This document shows, piece by piece, positions 44,076 to 54,428 of a stretch of DNA of 64,000 nucleotides. A program made the position numbers and the translations under genes. The DNA comes from Cytophagaceae bacterium. Its GTDB lineage: Bacteria > Bacteroidota > Bacteroidia > Cytophagales > UBA9547. Location: contig JAIYAU010000024.1 of the NCBI GenBank assembly GCA_027488865.1, forward strand, positions 110,907-174,906, read 5' to 3'. Under the pieces are notes generated by a model. That model did not search any database. It worked only from the letters and a program-made list of their open reading frames with translations, and was not told the DNA's origin. The first letter of the stretch is position 1. Every line of letters starts with the position of its first letter.

Positions 44076-46445
44076 TTAGCTACCACACGCCTCACATCCT
44101 TCAGGATTATCTAAAGAACATGCTAAATCGCTTAACTTTTGGTCTTTACTATTAATAATAGGCTCTAAAGAAACTTCTGCTTGCTTTTCAACAGTAAACT
44201 TAATAGCATCTGCTGCGGCTTTTGTTCTTAAATAATACAATCCTGTTTTAAGGCCTTTTTTCCATGCATAGAAGTGCATTGAGGTAAGTTTACCAAAATT
44301 AGCATCTACCATGTGCACATTAAAGCTTTGGCTTTGACAAATATAGGCGCCACGATCTGCAGCCATATCTATTAAGGTCTTCTGTTTAATTTCCCATACT
44401 GTTTTGTATAAGTCCTTAATATGCTGAGGAATTTCAGCAATGTTTTGGACTGAACCATTTGCCTCGATTAGCTTGTTTTTCATCTTGTCGTTCCACAAGT
44501 TCAATTTTACAAGATCTTTTAACAAATGTTTGTTAACCACCACAAACTCACCAGATAACACCCTTCTCGTATAAATATTTGAGGTATATGGTTCAAAGGC
44601 TTCGTTATTACCAAGTATTTGAGAGGTTGAGGCAGTTGGCATTGGTGCTACAAGCAATGAATTGCGAACACCATGTTTCTTTACATCCCTTTTAAGACCT
44701 TCCCAATCCCAACGTCCAGAATCAGGTGTTACACCCCACATATCAAACTGGAAAATCCCTTTAGATACAGGAGATCCTTTAAATGTCGAGTACGGACCTT
44801 GCTCTTTAGACAGCTCCATAGAGGCCGTCATAGCAGCAAAGTAAAGTGTTTCAAAAATATCCTTGTTCAGTCCGATGGCCTCCTCAGATTCAAAAGGCAT
44901 TCTTAACATAATAAAAGTATCTGCAAGACCTTGAACTCCTAACCCAATAGGTCTATGACGTTTATTAGAGTTTTCCGCCTCCGGTACTGGGTAATAGTTT
45001 ACGTCAATAATCTTGTTGAGATTTTTTGTTACCTGTTTTGTAACTTCAAACAAACTTTGATGGTCAAACAAACCATTATTTACAAACTTAGGCAAAGCCA
45101 AAGAAGCAAGATTACAAACCGCTACTTCGTCTTTAGAAGTATATTCTAGAATTTCTGTACACAAGTTACTCGACTTGATTGTGCCGAGATTTTTTTGATT
45201 TGACTTTTTGTTTGCAGCATCTTTATATAACATGTATGGAGTACCTGTTTCTATTTGAGATTCAAGTATTTCAAACCACAAATCTTGTGCTTTTACTTGC
45301 TTGCGATACCTATTTTCTCTTTCGTATTTTTCATAAAGTTTTTCAAAATCTTCTCCATAAGCCTCTGCTAAACCTGGCGCCTCATTAGGACAGAATAACG
45401 ACCACACGTCATTATCTTCTACTCGCTTCATGAATAGGTCTGGCATCCAAAGTGCATAAAAAAGATCACGGGCACGTAATTCTTCTTTGCCATGGTTTTT
45501 CTTAAGTTCCAAAAACTCAAAGATATCTGCATGCCATGGTTCTAGGTATACTGCAAAAGCACCTTTGCGTTTTCCTCCGCCTTGGTCTACATACCTTGCT
45601 GTATCATTAAATACTTTAAGCATCGGTATGATACCATTAGAAGTACCATTTGTTCCTTTTATGTAAGAACCAGTTGCTCTTATATTATGTATGCTTAAGC
45701 CTATGCCTCCAGCAGATTGAGAAATTTTGGCACATTGTTTTAATGTATCATAAATTCCATCAATACTATCGTCCTGCATAGTTAACAGAAAGCAAGAAGA
45801 CATTTGTGGTTTTGGTGTACCTGCATTAAACAAGGTAGGAGTGGCATGAGTAAACCATTTTTCAGACATCAAATTGTATGTTTTGATTGCTGATTCCACA
45901 TCCGTTTGATGAATACCAATAGCAACCCTCATAAGCATTTGTTGAGGACGCTCGATAACCTTGCCATCAATTTTTAGTAAATAAGATCTTTCTAAAGTCT
46001 TAAAACCAAAGTAGTCATAATTAAAGTCACGATCATAAATAATGCTTGAGTCTAATAATTCAGCATTTTTTTTAATTACCTCAAACACCTCTTTGGAAAT
46101 AAGTGCTGCATTTTCTCCAGTTTTTGGGTCTTCGTAAGAATAAAGTCGTTTCATTGTATTAAAAAACGACTTACTGGTAGTTTTATGTAAATTCGAAATT
46201 GCAATTCTCGCAGCAAGTAATGCATAATCAGGATGCTTGGTAGTCATTGAAGCGGCTATTTCCGCAGCTAAGTTGTCTAGCTCTACTGTAGTAACACCAT
46301 CGTATATTCCATTAACTACTTTCTGGGCTACTTCTCCTACGTCAACAAATGCGCTATCTAGGCCATAACTTAGCTTCTCGATACGAGCCGTTATTTTTTC
46401 AAATTTCACGGACTCTCTTCTACCGTCTCTTTTGATTACTAACAT
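44076..46445 (-). CDS. nrdA: Ribonucleoside-diphosphate reductase, alpha subunit
   Basis: The large subunit of aerobic class Ia ribonucleotide reductase. An N-terminal ATP-cone (residues 1-90, [18 protein letters not shown]) is the overall activity site regulated by dATP. Active-site cysteines are visible in [10 protein letters not shown] and SSNLCTEI (Asn, Cys and Glu of the radical site), with [17 protein letters not shown] downstream. The C-terminal redox tail ends CEACGS. The protein has 789 residues. It follows nrdB by about 100 bases on the same strand. Confidence 0.97.
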   Translation of the reverse strand: MLVIKRDGRRESVKFEKITARIEKLSYGLDSAFVDVGEVAQKVVNGIYDGVTTVELDNLAAEIAASMTTKHPDYALLAARIAISNLHKTTSKSFFNTMKRLYSYEDPKTGENAALISKEVFEVIKKNAELLDSSIIYDRDFNYDYFGFKTLERSYLLKIDGKVIERPQQMLMRVAIGIHQTDVESAIKTYNLMSEKWFTHATPTLFNAGTPKPQMSSCFLLTMQDDSIDGIYDTLKQCAKISQSAGGIGLSIHNIRATGSYIKGTNGTSNGIIPMLKVFNDTARYVDQGGGKRKGAFAVYLEPWHADIFEFLELKKNHGKEELRARDLFYALWMPDLFMKRVEDNDVWSLFCPNEAPGLAEAYGEDFEKLYEKYERENRYRKQVKAQDLWFEILESQIETGTPYMLYKDAANKKSNQKNLGTIKSSNLCTEILEYTSKDEVAVCNLASLALPKFVNNGLFDHQSLFEVTKQVTKNLNKIIDVNYYPVPEAENSNKRHRPIGLGVQGLADTFIMLRMPFESEEAIGLNKDIFETLYFAAMTASMELSKEQGPYSTFKGSPVSKGIFQFDMWGVTPDSGRWDWEGLKRDVKKHGVRNSLLVAPMPTASTSQILGNNEAFEPYTSNIYTRRVLSGEFVVVNKHLLKDLVKLNLWNDKMKNKLIEANGSVQNIAEIPQHIKDLYKTVWEIKQKTLIDMAADRGAYICQSQSFNVHMVDANFGKLTSMHFYAWKKGLKTGLYYLRTKAAADAIKFTVEKQAEVSLEPIINSKDQKLSDLACSLDNPEGCEACGS

Positions 46446-46542
46446 ATTTTATGCGGTACTTAAATTGTAAATATTTATAATATAAAATTGGTGTGATTGC
46501 TATTCTATTTAAGAAATTAAGTAGATCAACAGATCTCTATCA

Positions 46543-47517
46543 CTAAAATTCTTCATTGAGTGTAAATTTATGCATGTCCTTGTCACCACTAAGCACTCCA
46601 GCTTTTTGATATTCAGCCACACGTTTCTCAAAAAAGTTGGTTTTACCTTGAAGTGAAATCATTTCCATAAAATCGAATGGATTACTAACATTAAAGATTT
46701 TTTTAATATTAAGGGCTTGTAACAAATGGTCTGCCACAAACTCAATATACTGAGACATCAATGCGGAGTTCATACCAATTAAATTTACTGGTAAAGAATC
46801 TACCACAAACTCTTGCTCAATTTTAACAGCATCCAACACCATTTCAATAATGTTTTCTTCTGGTAATTTGTTTATTATGTGATTGTTATATATCATGCAG
46901 GCGAAGTCGCGATGGAGTCCTTCATCCCTTGAAATTAACTCATTTGAAAAGCTTAAACCTGGCATGAGGCCTCTTTTTTTCAACCAAAAAATAGAACAAA
47001 ATGAACCTGAAAAAAATATACCTTCCACACACGCAAAAGCAATTAACCGCTCTATGAATGTGCCATTATCTATCCAGCGTAATGCCCAATCTGCTTTCTT
47101 TCTCACGCAGGGTACTGTATCTATGGCGTTAAAAAGATGATCTTTTTCTTTCGTACTTTTAATATAGGTATCTATTAATAAAGAGTAGGTTTCTGAATGG
47201 ATATTTTCCATCATAATTTGGAAGCCATAAAAACACTTCGCTTCAGCATATTGCACCTTTTCTAAAAAACTTTGAGCCAAATTTTCATTCACAATACCAT
47301 CACTAGCTGCGAAAAAGGCTAAAACATGAGAAACGAAATGTCTTTCTCCGTCATTAAGATTTTCCCAATCTTTAGTATCGGCACTTAAATCGATTTCTTC
47401 AGCGGTCCAAAAACTAGCCTCTGCCTTTTTATACATTTGCCAGATGTCATCATGTTGTATTGGGAACAACACAAATCTGTTTTTATTTTGCACCAATAAC
47501 GGCTCTTCCTGTATCAT
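46543..47517 (-). CDS. nrdB: Ribonucleoside-diphosphate reductase, beta subunit
   Basis: The 324-residue radical-storing subunit R2. The stretch [21 protein letters not shown] contains the radical Tyr97 and the di-iron ligands of the ExxH motif, and resembles the eukaryotic R2 form rather than E. coli NrdB. A second ligand set is in [16 protein letters not shown] and [12 protein letters not shown]. It is the first gene of the nrdB-nrdA pair. A TAGATTTG -7-like element is at 47595-47602 (minus strand) without a good -33. Confidence 0.96.
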   Translation of the reverse strand: MIQEEPLLVQNKNRFVLFPIQHDDIWQMYKKAEASFWTAEEIDLSADTKDWENLNDGERHFVSHVLAFFAASDGIVNENLAQSFLEKVQYAEAKCFYGFQIMMENIHSETYSLLIDTYIKSTKEKDHLFNAIDTVPCVRKKADWALRWIDNGTFIERLIAFACVEGIFFSGSFCSIFWLKKRGLMPGLSFSNELISRDEGLHRDFACMIYNNHIINKLPEENIIEMVLDAVKIEQEFVVDSLPVNLIGMNSALMSQYIEFVADHLLQALNIKKIFNVSNPFDFMEMISLQGKTNFFEKRVAEYQKAGVLSGDKDMHKFTLNEEF

Positions 47518-48173
47518 ACTTTAGTATAAGTGAATTGTCTTACCTACTAACTTTTGTTTAACCTTAATGGTTTGAGTTGACTAATTATTTTAATCAAATC
47601 TAAGAAAAATCCTGTTCTAAATTTGTTGAACAAATGTTATTCAGATTATTAGCAAATCAGTATAAATGCCAAATGAAAATCACCACCATTTGTCCTCTCA
47701 AGCTCTAGGGCAAATATCATGAATTACTAACTAATTTCAAAGATTATTTTTAACAATTACTTAACAAGGTAACGATTTCTTAACATAGGTAATTTTGTTT
47801 ATATATATCTATATATCAGTATATTATATAATATAGTTCAATCAACACTTGTTGCAATAAATCAAACAAGACCACTATGCAAATAGACGAAAATATTATT
47901 TATAATTTAAAAATATTTTTTGTGCAAAACACTTAATTTATTACATATTTTTATGTAAGAGATGCTATTCGCCTCTTACAATAAATTTACATTTTGCACT
48001 ATCTTTGAGTGGTGGATGAATTTGAAGTTATAAACTAGAATTCTAATATAATTATATATGTATTATGTTTAAGGCACAAAAAATTATAATATTTTTTTAA
48101 CAATAAGTTTGTAAATAATAAAATTTGTCATACATTTGCAGTCCTTTTTTGCATAAGCATAAAATTAAAGAAC
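47518..48173. other. 656-base AT-rich divergent region (nrdB / rplU)
   Basis: The longest non-coding stretch in the window. It contains the strong rplU promoter near its right end, a TATCTTTG element at 48000-48007, alternating TA tracts at 47798-47840 (TATATATATCTATATAT), and an 8-bp inverted repeat TGTAAGAG / CTCTTACA at 47954-47980. I see no NrdR box that fits the consensus, no tRNA and no small gene. Confidence 0.6.
48108..48138 (+). promoter_or_regulatory. Promoter of rplU-rpmA
   Basis: TTTG at 48108-48111, 19-base spacer, TACATTTG at 48131-48138: a near-perfect Bacteroidota promoter. The leader is about 30 bases to the rplU ATG. Confidence 0.75.
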
Positions 48174-48485
48174 ATGTACGCAATAGTAGAAATAGCAGGC
48201 AAACAATATAAAGTAGAAGAAAATAATTTCATCTACACTGAGTTATTGGCTGCTGAGCAGGGTTCAAATGTTGAATTTGAAAATGTATTGCTCTTAGATA
48301 AGGAAGACGGAACAGTTACAGTAGGTTCTCCTACAGTAAAAGGTGCAAAGGTTTCTGGTAAAGTGCTTGAGCATGTAAAAGATGATACTGTTATAGTATT
48401 CAAAAAGAAGAGAAGAAAAGGATATAAGAAAAGAAACGGTCACAGACAGGCTTATACCAAAGTACTAATAGAAACGATTAAATAA
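48174..48485 (+). CDS. rplU: 50S ribosomal protein L21
   Basis: A 103-residue L21, which binds 23S rRNA at the base of the large subunit. It opens MYAIVEIAGKQYKVEENNF and ends with FKKKRRKGYKKRNGHRQAYT, both family-typical. rpmA follows 44 bases on, the conserved L21-L27 order. Confidence 0.98.
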   Translation: MYAIVEIAGKQYKVEENNFIYTELLAAEQGSNVEFENVLLLDKEDGTVTVGSPTVKGAKVSGKVLEHVKDDTVIVFKKKRRKGYKKRNGHRQAYTKVLIETIK

Positions 48486-48529
48486 ATAGTAGAGTGTATT
48501 AAAAGCACTTATACAAAAATTAAAACAAC

Positions 48530-48790
48530 ATGGCACACAAGAAAGGCGTCGGTAGTTCAAGAAACGGTCGTGAATCGCATAGCAAGCGTCTCGGCGTAAA
48601 AATATATGGTGGTCAAATTGCAAAAGCTGGCAATATCATCGTACGTCAAAGAGGAACAGCTCATCATCCTGGCTTAAATACCTACATAGGTAGAGACCAT
48701 ACCCTACACGCAGCTGTAGACGGTATCGTAAGATTCAAAAAAGGCCAAAACGACAAATCCATCGTTTTTGTTGAGCCAGTATTGGCATAA
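48530..48790 (+). CDS. rpmA: 50S ribosomal protein L27
   Basis: An 86-residue L27 with the usual start [21 protein letters not shown] and [17 protein letters not shown]. Its N-terminus reaches the peptidyl-transferase centre. No extra N-terminal leader of the Firmicutes type is present. Confidence 0.98.
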   Translation: MAHKKGVGSSRNGRESHSKRLGVKIYGGQIAKAGNIIVRQRGTAHHPGLNTYIGRDHTLHAAVDGIVRFKKGQNDKSIVFVEPVLA

Positions 48791-48815
48791 GGGATTTAGG
48801 TTATAATTGTTATTG

Positions 48816-48846
48816 AGGGATATTACCATAGGTAGTATCCCTTTTT
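48816..48846 (+). terminator. Terminator of rplU-rpmA
   Basis: A 12-bp stem (AGGGATATTACC / GGTAGTATCCCT, one G-T pair) with a 3-base loop is followed by TTTT, 26 bases after rpmA. Confidence 0.88.
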
Positions 48847-48883
48847 CTGTTATATTTGGTTTAAATGAATTTACTAATAAGCT

Positions 48884-51340
48884 ATGTATACTTTTACCAA
48901 TTTAAACCAAATTGTAGGAGGTAAAATTGTTCAATTTGAGATTGATTATCAAGTAGAACAACTTCTCACAGACAGTAGAAAGTTGGTAATTCATTCCACT
49001 TCTATATACTTTGCGCTTAAAGGAGTTAGGCATGATGGGCATGACTACCTTGAAGAAACGTATCAGAAAGGTATTAGGCAGTTTGTAATTGAAGACGAAT
49101 CGAGATGGAATGCTGCTTGGATTGGTTGCAATGTACTTGTGGTATCTAAAGGGATACAAGCACTTCAACTTTTGGCCAAAGCGCATCGCCAAAAATTCAC
49201 CTTGCCTTTACTCGCTATAACAGGTAGCAATGCCAAAACAATCATTAAGGAATGGTTGTCACAAATGTTGGAAGGGCATTATCAAATAATAAAGAGTCCC
49301 AAAAGTTATAATTCACAGTTGGGAGTGCCTCTATCCATTTGGCAAATAAACGATTATCATAATCTAGGAATCATTGAGGCTGGCATTTCAAAACGTGGTG
49401 AAATGACCAACCTGCAAACTATAATACAACCCACCTTGGGCTTATTTACCAATGTAGGTTCTGCCCATGATGAGGGATTTGAAAGTCAAGTACAAAAAAT
49501 AGAAGAAAAACTAATACTTTTTAAAGAATGTAAAACTTTAATCTATTGTTCGGATCACCAGTTAATTGATCATCAAATAAAAGAAAAGCTTTTTTTTAAT
49601 ACTTTTACATGGAGCGCTAAGGGAAATAAAGCTTTTGTACAATACAAACTTACCTCTTTTACTAAAACTACTTTGGTAGAAGCTCAATTTAAATATAAAG
49701 ACTATCATTTTGAACTTCCACTAACTGATAGCGCTTCCATAGAAAACTTGCTCCATTGCATCACGTTTATGCTTTATTTGGGCTTTAATAATGCTCAGAT
49801 TAACCATTCGCTTGGGTTAATCAAAAACATTCCCATGCGCCTAGAATTAAAACAAGGCATTAATAACTGTTATATCATTGATGACACCTATAATAATGAT
49901 CTTGGTGGCCTTCAGATTGCCTTAGACTTTCTACAAAACCAACAGTTGCGCGCAAAGAAGACGCTTATTTTGTCAGATGTGCTTGAGGCTGGCGCAGATA
50001 AGGAGAAATTATACACACAAATTGGTAGATTAATGACCCAAAAGGGTGTTGATCAACTTATTGGTATTGGTATTGAAATACAAAGGTTTGCCAATAAACT
50101 TCCAAGCAATGCCAAATACTTTGCCTCTGTTAAGGAATTCATGGATAGTTTTGCTACCATGGTTTTTCAAGATGAGTTAATATTGGTAAAAGGCGCACGT
50201 GTTTTTAAATTTGAGTTGATAGTACAGCGACTTCAAAGAAAAATTCATAGTACCCAATTGGAAATTAATTTAGATGCATTATTGCACAATCTTAATTATT
50301 ACAAAAGTAAGCTGCAACCAAACACTAAAGTAATGGCCATGGTAAAGTCTTTTGCCTATGGTAGTGGAAGTTTTGAGGTAGCTAACTTACTTCAATTTCA
50401 TAAAATAGATTACTTGGGTGTAGCCTATACCGACGAGGCTGTGGATTTGCGTAACGCAGGTATACATGTACCTATTATGGTAATGAACCCATCATTAGAC
50501 GCTTTTGATACTTTAATAAAGTATTACTTAGAACCTGAAATCTACAATTTTCAGCTATTAGTATCATTACATGAATATGCTGTGGCTCATCAAGTTAAAT
50601 TTAGGATCCATTTGGCAATAGACACTGGAATGCGACGGCTTGGCTTTGAGACTTTTCAGTTGGATGATTTGATTGTTTTTTTTAACACTACCGATAGGTT
50701 TGAATTAGTTTCAGTATTTAGTCATTTGGTTGGTGCTGATGAGGCAATTCATAACGATTTTAGCTTACATCAAATTAGGGTTTTTGAACAATTTTGTTCT
50801 ACCTTAAGCATAGGTACCAAAAAGCATTTTTTAAAACATATTTGTAATTCTGCGGGAATTGTGCGCTTTCCAAATGCACACTATGATATGGTGCGGCTTG
50901 GAATTGGTCTTTATGGTATTGAAGCCACCTCACAAGAACAAAGTTCTTTAAGGCCAGTGAGTAAATTAAAGACGATAATTTCTCAAATGAAACAGGTTAA
51001 TGCCACAGAAACAGTAGGTTATAGTCGCAAAGGTGTGTTAAATACGAATAGCAAAATAGGGACCATAGCCATAGGTTATGGAGATGGATACAGTCGAAGA
51101 TTTGGCAATGGGGTAGGTAAAGTGTTGGTTAATGGACAGTTGGCATCGATAGTAGGTAATGTATGTATGGATATGTGTATGATTGATATTACAAACATCG
51201 ATGCTCAAGAAGGAGACGAAGTCATCATATTTGGGGAAGAACCAACCATTACAACTTTGGCTAATGCGATTGATACTATTCCTTACGAAATTCTTACCAG
51301 CATTAGCGAACGTGTAAAAAGGGTGTTTTATATGGAATAA
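48884..51340 (+). CDS. Bifunctional MurF ligase / alanine racemase
   Basis: An 818-residue fusion. Residues 1-450 are MurF (UDP-MurNAc-tripeptide + D-Ala-D-Ala ligase): Mur N-domain with ALKGVRHDGHDYL, ATP loop GSNAKT at 114-119, and DDTYNND. Residues 455-818 are alanine racemase: PLP Lys488 in MVKSFAYGSG, DTGMRRLGF, and GNVCMDMCMIDIT. The racemase supplies D-Ala and the ligase uses its dimer, so the fusion joins two steps of peptidoglycan precursor synthesis. The fusion is a Bacteroidota feature. The P-loop has Ala117 where GSNGKT is expected. It converges on the glycogen synthase gene with a 2-base gap. Confidence 0.95.
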   Translation: MYTFTNLNQIVGGKIVQFEIDYQVEQLLTDSRKLVIHSTSIYFALKGVRHDGHDYLEETYQKGIRQFVIEDESRWNAAWIGCNVLVVSKGIQALQLLAKAHRQKFTLPLLAITGSNAKTIIKEWLSQMLEGHYQIIKSPKSYNSQLGVPLSIWQINDYHNLGIIEAGISKRGEMTNLQTIIQPTLGLFTNVGSAHDEGFESQVQKIEEKLILFKECKTLIYCSDHQLIDHQIKEKLFFNTFTWSAKGNKAFVQYKLTSFTKTTLVEAQFKYKDYHFELPLTDSASIENLLHCITFMLYLGFNNAQINHSLGLIKNIPMRLELKQGINNCYIIDDTYNNDLGGLQIALDFLQNQQLRAKKTLILSDVLEAGADKEKLYTQIGRLMTQKGVDQLIGIGIEIQRFANKLPSNAKYFASVKEFMDSFATMVFQDELILVKGARVFKFELIVQRLQRKIHSTQLEINLDALLHNLNYYKSKLQPNTKVMAMVKSFAYGSGSFEVANLLQFHKIDYLGVAYTDEAVDLRNAGIHVPIMVMNPSLDAFDTLIKYYLEPEIYNFQLLVSLHEYAVAHQVKFRIHLAIDTGMRRLGFETFQLDDLIVFFNTTDRFELVSVFSHLVGADEAIHNDFSLHQIRVFEQFCSTLSIGTKKHFLKHICNSAGIVRFPNAHYDMVRLGIGLYGIEATSQEQSSLRPVSKLKTIISQMKQVNATETVGYSRKGVLNTNSKIGTIAIGYGDGYSRRFGNGVGKVLVNGQLASIVGNVCMDMCMIDITNIDAQEGDEVIIFGEEPTITTLANAIDTIPYEILTSISERVKRVFYME

Positions 51341-51342
51341 TC

Positions 51343-53157
51343 TTATTTAAATTTTCTATCAAAGGCCAACTGGTATGCCTTTTCGTAATGAATTGTTAGA
51401 TTGCTCCAATCAAAATGCTCTGCGGTACTTTCTACTTTATTGCGTTGATTAATACGTTCTCTTCTGCTTTGTTTTACAAAAGAAAACATTAAATTGGCCA
51501 AATCTTCAGCGGCCTCATGAAATCCTTTATGGTATCTATTTACAACGTAAATTCCTTTCTCAGAAGGATTTACAACGTTTTGCATAACATAATCTCCAAA
51601 ACCTGCTAAATCGCTGGTTATAGCCGGAACACCACTTGCCATGGATTCTAGTGGGGTATAACCCCATGGTTCATAATAGCTTGGAAATACCCCAAGATGG
51701 CAACCTCTTACAAACTGTCCGTATTCCATACCAAAAAGAGGATTAGATGGTGCAATAAAGTCAGGGTGATAAACCACTTTTACTTTGTCATAGTTGTTGT
51801 TAACCAAATTGGTTGTTCTTAAAAAATTCAATAGCTCATCTTTGCCATCGTTCCACAAGTTATGTGTTACAATTTTTGGTAAATTCCACGATTTCCATGA
51901 TTGAATAGTTCTTCTGAGTCGAAGTCTCCAATATTCATCCACAAACTCGTTTAAATCGGGCATTTTGTGCCCATCACTAGCAGAAGCAGCTTCAAAAAGT
52001 CGCTCTCCTACTTGTTTTTCTATTGCTTCGCAGGTTTCACTTATCTCTTCCATCATGGCTCTTGACTGCAACACCTCCGGATTGATTGATTGATATGGCT
52101 GTTTTGTTATAAAAAACATTACCACAGTGGTGTTAATTTGCTCACATTGCATCTTATAATTAAGACGAGCCAACGCTTCAATGGTGAGGTCAAACCCTTT
52201 GTTTTTGTATTCATACCGCCCCGAAGTAAAAAAGTAGAGGGTATTGTCAAGATCAAATGAATAACTTTGGAAAAAATGACCCATCACAAAACGATGGATC
52301 TTGTCCTTATATTCTTTGTGTAAATTTTGATGCTCGTGTAATGCAGCAAAACGCTGAATATTAAGGCCATTAGGCAAGATAACGTCGGGTTTTCGACCTA
52401 TCAACGATTCACATTCGCGACCAGTAACTTCACTTACTGTAGTAAATACTTCTGCGCCATGTGCAGCAGCACGTTCAATTCTAACAGCTGTTTCAATATT
52501 AAAATGTTTGGCTTCGTTAAGCCAATAATAGTTCCCTAGGTTGTCATAAAAATTAGAGTCATTCATGGCCAAATAACGACCTAGTAACGTGGCATGTGTG
52601 GTAAAAATGGTAGTGACTGGAATGTTTTCATAACGTATTTCGGGTATTGTAGTACCCACCATCCATTCGTGAAAATGTGCAATGGTTTTATGCGTTTCTT
52701 GGTTTATGTTAGTAAGCTCTCTAAGGTATTCTTTTACTAAATAGCCAAAAGCAATTACCTGTGTTTGAAGGTCATCTGCATTATTTGAAGGAATGTCATG
52801 ACGTTCCCAAAGATTAAACTTAATTTCACCTATTTTATAATATACAAAAAAGGGATTTATCAAAACCACCTTGGGTTTCCCAGAAACAAGCCAATGTCCA
52901 TAATGTACCTCCAGACCCATGCTACGAAGCTTGAGTACTGCTTGTCCATAAACATCGTCATAGTTATCACTTGGTTCAAATTCTACATTCGCTTTGTGGT
53001 AAAAATAAGGTCCTATTAAACAATAGTTATCGCCCCATTTTTTTTTCATTGCGGGCACTTTAGAACGAATTACTGTGTAAATACCGCCTAGTTGGTTACA
53101 AACTTCCCATGCTACCTCGATAAGTAATTTGTTTTCTGATGCCTGTAGATTGTTCAT
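51343..53157 (-). CDS. Glycogen synthase, GT3 (eukaryotic-like) family
   Basis: A 604-residue glycosyltransferase that extends alpha-1,4-glucan chains. The family start is LIEVAWEVCNQLGGIYTVIRSKVP, followed by HFHEWMVGTTIPEIR, TTHATLLGRYLA and a GT3-type C-terminal lobe with GCHLGVFPSYYEPWGYTPLESMASGVPAI. This is the GYS-like enzyme rather than bacterial GlgA (GT5). No other glycogen genes are nearby. Confidence 0.92.
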   Translation of the reverse strand: MNNLQASENKLLIEVAWEVCNQLGGIYTVIRSKVPAMKKKWGDNYCLIGPYFYHKANVEFEPSDNYDDVYGQAVLKLRSMGLEVHYGHWLVSGKPKVVLINPFFVYYKIGEIKFNLWERHDIPSNNADDLQTQVIAFGYLVKEYLRELTNINQETHKTIAHFHEWMVGTTIPEIRYENIPVTTIFTTHATLLGRYLAMNDSNFYDNLGNYYWLNEAKHFNIETAVRIERAAAHGAEVFTTVSEVTGRECESLIGRKPDVILPNGLNIQRFAALHEHQNLHKEYKDKIHRFVMGHFFQSYSFDLDNTLYFFTSGRYEYKNKGFDLTIEALARLNYKMQCEQINTTVVMFFITKQPYQSINPEVLQSRAMMEEISETCEAIEKQVGERLFEAASASDGHKMPDLNEFVDEYWRLRLRRTIQSWKSWNLPKIVTHNLWNDGKDELLNFLRTTNLVNNNYDKVKVVYHPDFIAPSNPLFGMEYGQFVRGCHLGVFPSYYEPWGYTPLESMASGVPAITSDLAGFGDYVMQNVVNPSEKGIYVVNRYHKGFHEAAEDLANLMFSFVKQSRRERINQRNKVESTAEHFDWSNLTIHYEKAYQLAFDRKFK

Positions 53158-53396
53158 GAATTTGTATTTAAAAAATAATCAATGTTAAATCAAAAAAATC
53201 TTTAACATTGAAAAATTTATGTACTCTTGTCAATTTTAGCTAAAATTACGCAAGTAGTGGAATAAAGTTGTAGTTAAACAAGGTTTTATTTTAAATTTCC
53301 GTTCTAAAATGCAAACTTAAGACTTGTTTCAAACTAACTAACATGGCTTGTTTAAGTTTTTTGTCTATTTTTATACTTTTAATGAATTAATAAGGA

Positions 53397-54428
53397 TTGA
53401 AAAATTTATTGTGGAAGTTTAAGTTAGTTGTTAATAAGTGGTTTCACTACGAATATTGGCCGTGGGTACTATTTTATTTGCCATGTTTGCCTTATTATCT
53501 ATACCTATCAATCAAGGCTAGATCTTTTACTTATTTCACAGCTGTTAATCCAGGATTTTATTTAGGTGGCTTGTTTGGCGAATCCAAACATGACATCTTA
53601 GAGTTAATTCCTAAAGCCTTCCTTCCGCTTACATGTTACTTTGAAGCTAGCGTAAGCACCAACAATGTAGTTACTAAATGTCAATCACTTGGAATATATT
53701 TTCCCTTTATAATCAAGCCAGATGTAGGAGAGCGGGGGAATGGGGTAGAAAAGATTAATGACATACAAGAGTTAGAGGCGTATTTAGAAAGCAATCAGGT
53801 GTCCTTTTTAATACAAGAATATTTGACACACAGCCTAGAGTTTGGTGTATTTTATTATAAGATGCCCGATGGTAGTAACTCTGGAGTAACTTCAATAACT
53901 GGTAAAGAATTTTTAAAGGTCACTGGGGATGGAATTGCTACCCTTGAACAACTAGTAAGGCGTTCATTGAGAGCGTCGTACCAATACAATAGATTATCTA
54001 TTAAATTTAAAAATAGATGGAATGTGGTAGTAGCATTAGGTGAGGAGATTTTGCTTGAAACAATTGGTAACCATAGTAGAGGTACTATGTTTTTAGATTT
54101 TAAGCAGCTTAACACTATAGAGGTTTCAAAAATTTTTGATGTGATTACCCAAGACATTAATGGGTTTTATTATGGCCGTTTTGATTTAAAAGCTACTTCT
54201 TATGAATCACTCAGCACTGGCATAGGGCTTAAGATCATGGAACTAAACGGCGTTAGTTCGGAACCAGCGCATGTGTACGACCCTAGATATAATGTTTTTA
54301 AAGCTTATAAAGATGTTTTTTATCATATGAAATTGGCAAACTTAATAGCTAAACAAAACTACAAATTGGGTTCAGAAAGGGTTCCATTTTTTTATTTGTT
54401 AAAACAATTAATTGAATATTTTAAGTAA
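53397..54428 (+). CDS. ATP-grasp family enzyme with membrane-associated N-terminus
   Basis: A 343-residue protein of unknown substrate. Residues about 20-38 are hydrophobic and aromatic (YWPWVLFYLPCLPYYLYLSI). The ATP-grasp core has FIIKPDVGERGNGVEKI (phosphate clamp), LIQEYLTHSLEFGVFYY, and the metal-binding GRFDLKA with IMELNGVSSEPAHVYDP. This resembles D-Ala-D-Ala ligase-like carboxylate-amine ligases but not any I can name. An in-frame TAA at 53391 forces a non-ATG start: TTG at 53397, or TTG at 53409 which is better spaced from AAGGA at 53392. It stands alone between convergent or divergent neighbours. Confidence 0.7.
   Translation: MKNLLWKFKLVVNKWFHYEYWPWVLFYLPCLPYYLYLSIKARSFTYFTAVNPGFYLGGLFGESKHDILELIPKAFLPLTCYFEASVSTNNVVTKCQSLGIYFPFIIKPDVGERGNGVEKINDIQELEAYLESNQVSFLIQEYLTHSLEFGVFYYKMPDGSNSGVTSITGKEFLKVTGDGIATLEQLVRRSLRASYQYNRLSIKFKNRWNVVVALGEEILLETIGNHSRGTMFLDFKQLNTIEVSKIFDVITQDINGFYYGRFDLKATSYESLSTGIGLKIMELNGVSSEPAHVYDPRYNVFKAYKDVFYHMKLANLIAKQNYKLGSERVPFFYLLKQLIEYFK

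Noticed and set aside
47798..47840. TA-rich tract as an origin of replication
   Set aside because: No DnaA-box cluster, dnaA or gidA-type neighbours; the tract is just AT-rich spacer.
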